Of a stretch of 49,840 nucleotides of DNA, positions 8,393-16,693 are shown piece after piece (position 1 is the first letter of the stretch; each line of letters starts with the position of its first letter). This stretch comes from Candidatus Gastranaerophilales bacterium. GTDB lineage: Bacteria > Cyanobacteriota > Vampirovibrionia > Gastranaerophilales > Gastranaerophilaceae. The notes below the pieces were generated by a model. It was not told the origin of the DNA. It saw only the letters and a program-made list of their open reading frames with translations, and did not search any database. The stretch lies in assembly GCA_905234915.1 (NCBI GenBank), contig CAJOJP010000020.1, forward strand, positions 1 through 49,840, given 5' to 3'. The position numbers and the translations under genes were made by a program.

Positions 8393-9480
8393 TAGTTAAT
8401 ACTCACAAATTCGGACATAATTTCATTACTTAATAATATTCCCTCTCTTGTGAGTTTTATATGTTCATTCTCTATTTTTAACAAACCGAATTTTTCATAT
8501 TTATTTATAATTTTTTCATATTTATTCAGAAAGTTTATATTATATTTTTTATTAAATTTTTTTATATTAATTCCCTCTTTTAGACGTAAAGCAAGAAAAA
8601 TCTCATTTTCCATTGCTTCATTTTCTGTCAAAATAATTTTTTCTTCTTTTTTAAAAGGATTTTTAATATATTCATTAAAATCGGAGATATTTTTATATCT
8701 GATTTTACCTTCGTATCCGGAAGCATTAAGACCAAAACCGTAATATTCTTTATTTTTCCAATATGCACAGTTGTGACGCGATTCAAACCCCTTTAATGCA
8801 AAATTACTTATTTCATAATGATTATATTCAAATAAGCTGTCGCATAAAATATTATACATTTCAGCTTGCAGCTCATCATCAGGGAGATTAGAAGGAGGAT
8901 TTTCATAAAAAAAAGAACCTTTTTCGATTTTTAGTCCGTAATATGATATATGATTTATTTTTAGTTTTAATGCTCTTTTTATATCTGTTTTAAAATCATT
9001 GATTGTTTGATTAGGAAGTCCGTATATTAAATCTATGCTTACATTATTACAGCCCGATTTCTTAACTGAATAAACAGAATTTTCAGCTTGTTTTTCTGTG
9101 TGTTTTCGTCCTATTTTTTCTAAAATATAAGGATTAAATGTCTGAATACCAATTGAAACTCTGTTTATACCTGTTTTTACATAGCCTGAAAATTTTTCAA
9201 ATGTTACGGTTTCAGGATTTGTCTCAATTGTAACTTCTGCATTACCTGAAAGATTAAAACAATCAAGCAAAATGCTTATATCTTTTATATCAAGTAAAGA
9301 CGGTGTTCCACCCCCAAAGTACAAAGTTTTTAATAATTCACCGTTATACCTTGTTTTAATTTCTTTTAAAAGCTGTTCAAGATAAATTTGTTTATTTTGA
9401 ATATTTTCTCCGGAAATAAAGGAGCAGTAATTACATTTTCTTATACAAAAAGGGATATGAATATATGCATGTTCAATCAA
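8392..9480 (-). CDS. hemW: HemW-like radical SAM protein
   Basis: A radical SAM protein of 362 aa in the HemN/HemW family. The cluster-binding motif CIRKCNYCSF (CxxxCxxC followed by Ser-Phe) lies near residue 12, and FGGGTPSLL follows. The CxYC-F form and the lack of a fourth Cys match HemW rather than genuine coproporphyrinogen dehydrogenase HemN. HemW is known as a heme-binding protein thought to deliver heme to respiratory enzymes. The C-terminal HemN_C-type winged-helix region is present (LALRLKEGI). The start is a TTG with GGAG 11 nt upstream. It lies 30 nt after rpsA and is probably co-transcribed with it. Confidence 0.85.
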   Translation of the reverse strand: MIEHAYIHIPFCIRKCNYCSFISGENIQNKQIYLEQLLKEIKTRYNGELLKTLYFGGGTPSLLDIKDISILLDCFNLSGNAEVTIETNPETVTFEKFSGYVKTGINRVSIGIQTFNPYILEKIGRKHTEKQAENSVYSVKKSGCNNVSIDLIYGLPNQTINDFKTDIKRALKLKINHISYYGLKIEKGSFFYENPPSNLPDDELQAEMYNILCDSLFEYNHYEISNFALKGFESRHNCAYWKNKEYYGFGLNASGYEGKIRYKNISDFNEYIKNPFKKEEKIILTENEAMENEIFLALRLKEGINIKKFNKKYNINFLNKYEKIINKYEKFGLLKIENEHIKLTREGILLSNEIMSEFVSIN

Positions 9481-9510
9481 TTAAAAGCAAGGCTCCAAAT
9501 AAGAGTTATA

Positions 9511-10572
9511 TTATATTTTATCATCTTTTATACTCAAGCTGATTCTTCTGTCATCAGGACTAAATTTTAATATTTTTGTTTTAATTTTATCTCCTGCTTT
9601 TAAAATCAAATTATTTTTATTTTGATATTCAATTAATTCATTATTTGGAAGCAATGCTTCAACACCGGGCAATACCTCGACAAAAGCACCAAAATGCTTA
9701 ATTCTTGTGATTATGCCTTCAATTTTTTCGCCCTCTTGTATTTTATTTTTTACCTCATTCCAAGGGTCTTTCTCAAGATTTTTCAGACTCAAACTGACTC
9801 TCTGTTTTTCTGTATCAATAGCAATAACCTCAGCATTAATATTATCACCTATTTTAAGAATATCAGACGGATTATCAACCCATTTCCAGGAAATTTGAGA
9901 TAAAGGAAGGAGTGCATCAATACCGCCTATATCAACAAAAGCACCAAAATCAGTAATTCTGACAATTTCTCCTTTTAATATTTGTCCTACTTCTATATTT
10001 TCAATTCTGTTTTGCTTTTCGGAATATTTATCATCACTGTATGCCAATCTGTTAGACAAAATAAAACTGCCCTGTTGTATATCCATGGTAAGAATTTTTA
10101 ATGGAATTATATTACCGGAAATATTTTCAAGGATTTTCGGTTTCATCTGGCTTGAAGGTACAAATCCTCTAATTCCTTTAACTTCAACAATTAATCCGCC
10201 TTTTATTGTTGAAATAATAGTGCCTTCAACAGTTTCGTTTTTATCTTTTAATTTTTCGAGTTCCTTCCAATTATATGCCAATGCAACTTTTTTATATGAG
10301 AGCATAAACCTGCCGTCTTCATCTTCTTCACGAATAATCAAAAATTCATAAACTTCATTTTTCTTTAATAAATCCTCTACATGAACTGATTTATCAGCGG
10401 CAAATTCTTTAACAGGAACGTAGGCAGCCATTTTGGCTCCAATATCAATATTTATTCCGGTTGAATCGTATGAACATACAATACCTTTGACTAAATCACC
10501 TTTTTGAAAACTATAATCATAGTTTTTTAATAACTCTTCAAATTCAATATCAGTGTATTGTTTCTCGCTCAT
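9511..10572 (-). CDS. rpsA: 30S ribosomal protein S1 (four S1 repeats)
   Basis: Four S1/OB-fold repeats in 353 aa, starting at about residues 21, 105, 200 and 285. Typical repeat signatures are KGDLVKGIVCSYDSTGINIDIG, VEVKGIRGFVPSSQM, ITDFGAFVDIGGIDALLPLS and IKHFGAFVEVLPGVEALLP. Six-repeat S1 proteins of proteobacteria are about 550 aa; this shorter form matches cyanobacteria and some Gram-positives. It binds mRNA on the 30S subunit during initiation. RBS GAGGT lies just before the ATG. It is the first gene of a minus-strand pair with hemW. Confidence 0.9.
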   Translation of the reverse strand: MSEKQYTDIEFEELLKNYDYSFQKGDLVKGIVCSYDSTGINIDIGAKMAAYVPVKEFAADKSVHVEDLLKKNEVYEFLIIREEDEDGRFMLSYKKVALAYNWKELEKLKDKNETVEGTIISTIKGGLIVEVKGIRGFVPSSQMKPKILENISGNIIPLKILTMDIQQGSFILSNRLAYSDDKYSEKQNRIENIEVGQILKGEIVRITDFGAFVDIGGIDALLPLSQISWKWVDNPSDILKIGDNINAEVIAIDTEKQRVSLSLKNLEKDPWNEVKNKIQEGEKIEGIITRIKHFGAFVEVLPGVEALLPNNELIEYQNKNNLILKAGDKIKTKILKFSPDDRRISLSIKDDKI

Positions 10573-10909
10573 CTCTCTTACCTCATAACAATTATTATTA
10601 AAGCAAGAGCTATTATATCGTGTTTTAGGGCTTTTGTAAATATATTATGCCTAAAAAAGCCTACAATCAGATGCTTTCACTAAAGCATATATTTTATTAT
10701 TAACATTTCTTAACAATATTGTTTTAATTTAGTAAATTTTGAGAAATAATTTTTTTTATAGTATATATAATAAATAAGTGTTGAATTTGAATTGATTTTT
10801 TAAAAGAGATTTTAAGATATATTAAGCAAAAAACACGAGAAGTAGCAAAAAAAATATTTACATCACTTATAGAATATCGAACTTACATAACAATAAAAGG
10901 AAGAGGATC
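10573..10909. promoter_or_regulatory. Divergent promoter region rpsA / exoprotein
   Basis: 337 bases between divergent genes, without a coding frame of note. It contains a TATAAT at 10766-10771 reading toward the exoprotein, about 140 bases upstream of its ATG. I see no convincing matching -35 or conserved RNA element. The long AT-rich leader before the exoprotein is unexplained. Confidence 0.4.
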
Positions 10910-13195
10910 ATGAGAAAACTTTTAAGTACAACATTAGCAGTCGGTATATTTGCATCGATGGGAATTACTCCTGTATATGCCGATGTCGTTCCTAATACGC
11001 TTCCTACATATAATTCGGCAGGCAGCAGCAATGTTCAGGTTTCTAATCCTTATATGGGAACTGATAACAGATACACAATGGATATAAAGATAGATGATGG
11101 CAATCAATCTGCTTTTACTGTAGGTACAGCCAATTGGAATGATTTTAATATAGGAAGTAATTCTACCGTAAATGTTTTATTTACAAATAATAATCAGACT
11201 TCAATTAATAAAGTTGCGGCAACAGGCGGTTTATCGCAAATATACGGTCACTTTATAGGTAAATCAGCTGATAATTGTGGCGGAGTCTGCAATTACCAGT
11301 CAACAGGAAAAGTTATTTTACTTAATCCTAACGGTGTTTTATTTGGCAGCGGGGCAAACGTAGATATTAATTCATTTACAGCTTCTAACTTGCATGGTAC
11401 CTGGGTTCCCGATGAAAGAGAAGACTGGGAAGGTTATGGAACATTGCAGTTAAGAAAATACAATGACGGTGAAGTAACATATACCAGCGATCGCATTCCC
11501 GGTGTACGAGTTGAAGATAACGCTACAATTAAAACAGATACAAATTTAACTTTCGTCGGAAGTGAATTAGTTGATCTTTATAAAGATTCTGTAATTTCGA
11601 CTAATACTACAGGTAAAAATATAACTTATGTTAATAATGAACCTACTGAATCATTTGGTAAAACTTATTTAGTTACATCAGACGGTATTAATTTTACATA
11701 TCAAAGACATGGCGGTATAAGAAAAATGGAAAATAATGTTTCAGATTCTGATACGGCAATGAAAATTAATATTAACGGTGACATTGAAACAGGAAACCTG
11801 AACGTTTATAACTACTCAGCTAATAAAAATTCGGAAATTAATATAAACGGAGCAAAAATAAAAGCTGTTAAAGCTGAAAAGGGAAATGACGGAAGCATTT
11901 ATTTAGAATCGGACAGCAGAATTATTGCTGATGGTTCTACCTTTACTGTTGGCGGTGATTTAACGGCAAAAGCAAAACAAAAACTTCAACTTAATTCAGG
12001 AACAGTTAATGCTACAGGTAATGTTAATTTTGAAACTACCACAGCGGGTACTAATGAAGCTTATGAAAAAACGAATTCAGATAATATAAAAAATACATAT
12101 TACAATGATGGTACATTAATAGTTCATGATTCCACAATTAATGCTAACAATATAAACTTAAAGTCTTTAAAAGCTGCTTCTGTACAGGGCGGTTCTACAA
12201 TTACTGGAGCTGATGTTACCATAGACGGCGGCAAACTTGGTTATGTTGTACATGCTTCTGAAGTTGATTCCGATAACTTTACTATTTCTGCCGATAATAT
12301 TTGGTTTGACAGAGCTAAAGTTAAAGCTTCTAATAAAATTTCAGCAACTGCAAATGACGGGAATATTTTATCAATGGATAATACCGGAAATGGTGCTGAA
12401 TCATCATTTGATGCTAATGAAATTGAATTGACGGCTTCGGGTGATGTTCTTTCTTCTAAAAATGTTACTTTACCCGATAACACAGAAGCAGTTTATACAG
12501 GCATATATAACTTTAATGATAAAAAAACAACCATTAATGCGGGAAGAGATATTGATGTTAAAGTTAAGGGTGTTAAAAGTCCTGATTATGGTTTAACAGC
12601 AGTTGCAGGAAGACATGTTAAAATTGAAACACCTGAAACATTATCTGTATCAAAATTAGTTGCCGGTAACGGAGATACTTACACAACAGGTGATATGACA
12701 ATAAAAGCAAGTGAAGTAATTAAAGGTCTTCCTTATGCAGGTAATGATTACAGAATTGAAAATGTTGATGATTCAAGCTATGATCGTTCTTTAATATCGG
12801 TAAAAAAAGGAACTTTTTCTTCTCAAACCGTAAATGGTGATGAAGATGAATATTATGTTACGCATTCTACCGATAAAATAGGTGAGACCAATAACTATAT
12901 GAGACATCATTTACAATACGGTAAAACAAGCGATTCTGAAAAGTTTGTTTTATTAAATCCAAGAGCAGAAAGAACACCGAGAATACCTGAAAATAATAAT
13001 AACAATAATAATAGTGTTCCTGCTGTAGCTGCTTTATCACTTCTCAATGTAAATGACGGACTTGTAACAAAAAATAAACTGCCAAGACAAACAGAAATTT
13101 ATAACGATAATACAAATATTTCAAATAATAGAGTAGCTCTGGTTGATGTATTTGCAGCAGCAAGTCAAATTGAAATTGAAGATGACGAAGATTAG
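10910..13195 (+). CDS. Secreted exoprotein with TPS (filamentous hemagglutinin-type) domain
   Basis: A 761-aa exoprotein. It has a signal peptide (MRKLLSTTLAVGIFASMGIT, cleavage probably after VYA near residue 24). The TPS secretion domain carries the hallmark NPNGVLFG (139-146) and a Cys pair CGGVC (123-127). The rest is rich in Asn, Ser, Thr and Gly with short alternating strands, as in a right-handed beta-helix. The C-terminus has an Asn run, then an acidic end (EIEDDED). TPS proteins are exported across the outer membrane by a TpsB/Omp85-type partner, and none lies in this window. It is short for the family, so it may be an adhesin with few repeats. A strong RBS (AAAGGAAGAGG) and a terminator flank it as a single-gene unit. 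Confidence 0.8.
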   Translation: MRKLLSTTLAVGIFASMGITPVYADVVPNTLPTYNSAGSSNVQVSNPYMGTDNRYTMDIKIDDGNQSAFTVGTANWNDFNIGSNSTVNVLFTNNNQTSINKVAATGGLSQIYGHFIGKSADNCGGVCNYQSTGKVILLNPNGVLFGSGANVDINSFTASNLHGTWVPDEREDWEGYGTLQLRKYNDGEVTYTSDRIPGVRVEDNATIKTDTNLTFVGSELVDLYKDSVISTNTTGKNITYVNNEPTESFGKTYLVTSDGINFTYQRHGGIRKMENNVSDSDTAMKININGDIETGNLNVYNYSANKNSEININGAKIKAVKAEKGNDGSIYLESDSRIIADGSTFTVGGDLTAKAKQKLQLNSGTVNATGNVNFETTTAGTNEAYEKTNSDNIKNTYYNDGTLIVHDSTINANNINLKSLKAASVQGGSTITGADVTIDGGKLGYVVHASEVDSDNFTISADNIWFDRAKVKASNKISATANDGNILSMDNTGNGAESSFDANEIELTASGDVLSSKNVTLPDNTEAVYTGIYNFNDKKTTINAGRDIDVKVKGVKSPDYGLTAVAGRHVKIETPETLSVSKLVAGNGDTYTTGDMTIKASEVIKGLPYAGNDYRIENVDDSSYDRSLISVKKGTFSSQTVNGDEDEYYVTHSTDKIGETNNYMRHHLQYGKTSDSEKFVLLNPRAERTPRIPENNNNNNNSVPAVAALSLLNVNDGLVTKNKLPRQTEIYNDNTNISNNRVALVDVFAAASQIEIEDDED

Positions 13196-13222
13196 TAAAA
13201 TTAATAAAAACTTATAATTCCT

Positions 13223-13250
13223 AAAAGAGGCTATTGCATAGCCTCTTTTT
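13223..13250 (+). terminator. Rho-independent terminator after exoprotein
   Basis: AAAAGAGGCTA / TAGCCTCTTTT, 11-bp stem with loop TTGCA and a run of five T, 28 bases after the exoprotein stop. Confidence 0.9.
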
Positions 13251-13288
13251 ATATAAATAAAATATTTTGTATGTTTTTAATAAATCAT

Positions 13289-13558
13289 TTAACCGGCATA
13301 ATAATTGCTGTAATTAGGTATTATATATCTTTTATTAAATTTTAATTGAAGTTTATAAGCATTTTCTTCTGCTAAAGACATACCTCTCATTTTTTCAACA
13401 TCATCAGGATAAAACTTAATTGGAACAGAATGAAATTCCATATTTTTTGTTTCATTTGCAAGATCCTGCAGATGTTTTTTTTCGCTTTGTGCAGCGCGTT
13501 CCAGCTTACTTATTGCTAAACTTGAAATTTCTTCGGGATTAAATCTTTGTATTAACAT
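13289..13558 (-). CDS. Small SLAEEN-motif protein, copy 2
   Basis: An 89-aa soluble protein. The frame is open from 13585, but the start is taken as the ATG at 13558 (MLIQRFNPEEISSLAISKLE), which has GGAG 7 nt upstream. Its C-terminal half shares F-Y-P-[DE]-D-[VI]-E-K-M-[RK]-G with MSLAEEN and YKLQLK with the ORF just upstream, so the two are tandem paralogs. The N-terminal half looks like a charged coiled coil. No known family is recognised. Same strand and direction as the large kinase-like/ADP-ribosyltransferase-like gene, so it may be an accessory, chaperone or immunity-type partner; that is inference. Confidence 0.65.
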   Translation of the reverse strand: MLIQRFNPEEISSLAISKLERAAQSEKKHLQDLANETKNMEFHSVPIKFYPDDVEKMRGMSLAEENAYKLQLKFNKRYIIPNYSNYYAG

Positions 13559-13577
13559 AATATCTCCATTTCCTAAT

Positions 13578-13766
13578 CTATTCATACTTTTTAATATATC
13601 TGCCTTGAAGTTTTAATTGCAGCTTATATGAATTTTCCTCTGCCAAAGACATACCTTTCATTTTTTCGATATCTTCGGGGTAAAATTCAATCTTTATGGC
13701 TTTAAATTCAAGATTATCGTTATTTGAATATTCTTTTTTATCTTGTTCATCATTTTGTTCTGTCAT
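13578..13766 (-). CDS. Small SLAEEN-motif protein, copy 1
   Basis: A 62-aa protein starting MTEQNDEQDKKEYSNNDNLE, acidic at the N-terminus. The conserved segment KIEFYPEDIEKMKGMSLAEE is followed by NSYKLQLKLQGRYIK. RBS AAGGAG lies 8 nt before the ATG. It begins 23 nt after the stop of the 936-aa gene and is followed 19 nt later by its paralog, so the three genes form a probable operon. Function unknown. Confidence 0.65.
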   Translation of the reverse strand: MTEQNDEQDKKEYSNNDNLEFKAIKIEFYPEDIEKMKGMSLAEENSYKLQLKLQGRYIKKYE

Positions 13767-13789
13767 TATTTAACTCCTTAATTAATCTT

Positions 13790-16600
13790 CTAATTAATTA
13801 CATTACCATAAAGAATCCACTTATGATTATTATAATCAAAATCAAAACCTAAAATTTCTATTTGAGAATCTTTTGGGAATACTATTTCGGTTTCGTACTT
13901 TAATCCTGAATGAGGATTAGCACCTTCAAGGAAAACGGCTTTTGTACCTTTTTCAGCCGTCAAGTTCCAATGTAATGAATGTCCGTCAAATCCGCCCGGA
14001 ATATCTCCTGCCATAGATGCAGACATAAAACGTTCTTGTTCTGCAACTAAAATCATATTGTTGTATTGGCTTTTAAGACCTTCAATAGCAGGGTCATTCG
14101 GCTTGCATCCGTTTTGTTTAAACATGCTTACAGCATTTCTCATTTGTTCACCGAGATTAAATTTTGTACCGTCAGGCATGGTTACTGATTGTAAAACATC
14201 ATATCCTTCACCGCGTTTAGCCGTTATTTTTGATTTTAATGCCTGAGTTTCAATATACGACTGCATATCTTCAATTTTCTGTTTAGTTGTTCCACTTAGA
14301 GGTGTTCCGTTTTTCTTTAATGCGGTTAAAGATGTATTAATTGTTGAGCTGCTTCCTTTATAGGTATTAAGAGCTGAAATTACACCTTCTGACGGAGGAT
14401 TTTGTACTATATTTACAAGTGTTCCCCATTCCCCTTCACCCATATCTTTCAGATTAGAAAATATTTTTGTATCTTTAATACTTTGATATATTTGAATAAG
14501 AGATTGAACATTCTTCTGCCAGAATTGGCTGTATTTGCCGTCGGCACCGTTTAATATAATTTGCAGCCGTTGTATATCTTTTTTACCTAAAGGTTTTTCC
14601 AATAACGAAGCTATTGTTGGGGCATGTTTTGTTCCGTGTTTGCTTTCTAATTCTTGCATTAATTTTGCATCAACTTTAAATTTATACTCACCTGAGGCAT
14701 TTTTCTGAAATCCGTTTTGAACAAGTAAATCAGTTACATTTTGTTCTGTTAATACAGGATTTTTCGGCTGGCTTGTTAATATTTCCTTTTGCTTAATTGC
14801 TATTTTATCTTGCAGTGAAGCTTTTATTTTTGCATCTTGTATAAAATCCAGTGATTTACTTATATCCGCTAAATCTCCGGTTGACTTAGCCCTTTCAATA
14901 GAAGTTTCAAGAGCCGCATTCATCTGCTTATTCATATAACTTAAGGTTGATTCATTGCCTTGAGGTGAATTTTTAACTTTTTCAAGAAGAATTTTTAAGA
15001 ATTGCTGTCTTTGTAATAAAGGTTTTTGATAATGTGACATTTTCATGTCGCTCAACAGCTTAACAATATCTGCTTCTTTTAAATTTGCTGCTTTTTCAAG
15101 TGACTTAATTATATCAGCCCGATTTAACTGACTGAATACTTTAGCACTTTGAGCATTTGTTTTAGGGTCAATCAGGGTAATTATTTCCGTAGGAATTGCG
15201 CCGAAAGGTTTTGCACCGCCTTGAGCTCTGAAGTTAAAAGTACCTCCGCAATCAACTATTAGAGCCTTATTATCAGGTGTTAAACAGGTATTGTTTGAGC
15301 ATTTTGAATCCCAGTTGGCAAGTAATGCATCCATGCCATAACCGTCATTTACTGCAGCATTTCCTGTTGTAACAGGTTTTAATTCAGGTATATATTTGCT
15401 TAAAATTCCGCTTGTACCGTCAGTTGATTTAAAAGAAGTGAGTTCCGGAACATCAACACCTGCCATTTTGTATAATTTTGAAGCTAAAAGCTCTGTTTTA
15501 CTCTGGGCATCAGCTACTTTTGCATAGAATAAATCGCCTGTTTTTTTATTTAATGCAAAATACCCTTCATTTGACCCTGCCTGTGTTCCTTTATATATTT
15601 CAAACGGAACATTTTCACCATTTACTTTAAATTCTTTGTCAATAATTTTTATACCGGGCTTATTTTTTAGCTGTTGAATAAACGATTGTATTTGAGCATC
15701 CGCATTTGTTTTTGCGGGGGAAACAGGTTCCGGCTCAGGTTTTGCCGCTGCTGTATTTTCAGGCTGATTTTCTATTTTTTGCTGAGGTTTTGCACTTCCT
15801 GTATTTATATTTTCAGGCTTATTTTCAATACTTATCTGAGATTTTACATCTGTTTTTGGAGCAGGAGCTGTTGATGTACCTGCAGTATTTTGAATCGTGG
15901 AAGAAGCTGTAGTTGGTTTTGTTACGGAAGAAGCAGCTGCATTTGTTTCGGGCTGAATAGTTGAAGCTGATGATGTTGTTGTTTCCGGTGATGATTTTGA
16001 TACATTTCTGATTTTTGAAATTGAATTTTTAACGGAATTTTTAAATGCTTTAGGGCTTATTTTAAAGCATTGAACTGTGGAAGCTAAAGGATTTAATCCT
16101 TCAGAACTGAAATTTGCAGCTTTTAAAGAGGGTTTTGCACCTGCAGCCGAGAAGCCTATCAAGGAAACTCCTTCTCCCACACCTTTCCATGCTGCCATTG
16201 CTTCTTCATCCGTTTTAGCTTTATTTGCTCTATATGCACTAACACCGAATTGAACTGCACCGCCTGCTACGCTTGCCGCAACCAGAATTGGGGCTGCCGC
16301 TCCTCCTGTTACGGCGAGTAATGCTGCACCGCCTGCAAGCATTCCAACTCCCTTTATAAAGTTTTCTTTTGATGAAAACATATCCGTAACGGGAGCTATC
16401 AAACCTTTTGCAAAACATTTGGCTTTATCGCTGTTGGAAATTACTCCGTCATCTTTTGAATAATCAAATTTATCTTTTTCAAGCTGATTTAATTTTACAT
16501 CACTCTTATAAAACTGTGTTCTTGTATTTTGAGGTTTTAGCTCAGGCTGCACATTGCCTAACGGAAAATCCTTTTCAAAATTATTTTGTATAAATTCCAT
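13790..16600 (-). CDS. Putative effector: kinase-like domain plus ADP-ribosyltransferase-like domain
   Basis: A 936-aa multidomain protein. Residues 83-122 are a Gly/Ala-rich hydrophobic stretch (GVGMLAGGAALLAVTGG), probably membrane-inserting. Residues 200-300 are a Thr/Ser/Pro/Ala linker. Residues 320-470 resemble a HipA/PI-kinase-like fold: DLFYAKVAD (Lys361), ELLASKLYKMAGVDVPEL, LLANWDSKCSNN (Asp431, Asn436/437) and LIVDCGG (Asp450). The C-terminus (about 735-936) matches the R-S-E class ADP-ribosyltransferases in order: LNTYKGSSSTINTSL, KITAKRGEGY (Arg796), FMSASM (S-x-S, 860-862) and YETEIVFPKDSQIEIL (E-x-E, Glu903/Glu905). No classical signal peptide is visible. GGAGG lies 11 nt before the ATG. 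It follows uvrC by 93 nt on the same strand. The domain calls are from motifs read by eye; the kinase part is less certain than the ART part. Confidence 0.65.
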   Translation of the reverse strand: MEFIQNNFEKDFPLGNVQPELKPQNTRTQFYKSDVKLNQLEKDKFDYSKDDGVISNSDKAKCFAKGLIAPVTDMFSSKENFIKGVGMLAGGAALLAVTGGAAAPILVAASVAGGAVQFGVSAYRANKAKTDEEAMAAWKGVGEGVSLIGFSAAGAKPSLKAANFSSEGLNPLASTVQCFKISPKAFKNSVKNSISKIRNVSKSSPETTTSSASTIQPETNAAASSVTKPTTASSTIQNTAGTSTAPAPKTDVKSQISIENKPENINTGSAKPQQKIENQPENTAAAKPEPEPVSPAKTNADAQIQSFIQQLKNKPGIKIIDKEFKVNGENVPFEIYKGTQAGSNEGYFALNKKTGDLFYAKVADAQSKTELLASKLYKMAGVDVPELTSFKSTDGTSGILSKYIPELKPVTTGNAAVNDGYGMDALLANWDSKCSNNTCLTPDNKALIVDCGGTFNFRAQGGAKPFGAIPTEIITLIDPKTNAQSAKVFSQLNRADIIKSLEKAANLKEADIVKLLSDMKMSHYQKPLLQRQQFLKILLEKVKNSPQGNESTLSYMNKQMNAALETSIERAKSTGDLADISKSLDFIQDAKIKASLQDKIAIKQKEILTSQPKNPVLTEQNVTDLLVQNGFQKNASGEYKFKVDAKLMQELESKHGTKHAPTIASLLEKPLGKKDIQRLQIILNGADGKYSQFWQKNVQSLIQIYQSIKDTKIFSNLKDMGEGEWGTLVNIVQNPPSEGVISALNTYKGSSSTINTSLTALKKNGTPLSGTTKQKIEDMQSYIETQALKSKITAKRGEGYDVLQSVTMPDGTKFNLGEQMRNAVSMFKQNGCKPNDPAIEGLKSQYNNMILVAEQERFMSASMAGDIPGGFDGHSLHWNLTAEKGTKAVFLEGANPHSGLKYETEIVFPKDSQIEILGFDFDYNNHKWILYGNVIN

Positions 16601-16693
16601 ACTTCAATCCGCCTCCATTTTAACACACTACAGTAATATAAAAACAAAAGCATCAAAAAAATTGCCTTATTTACCAATATTTTATTACTGTTT

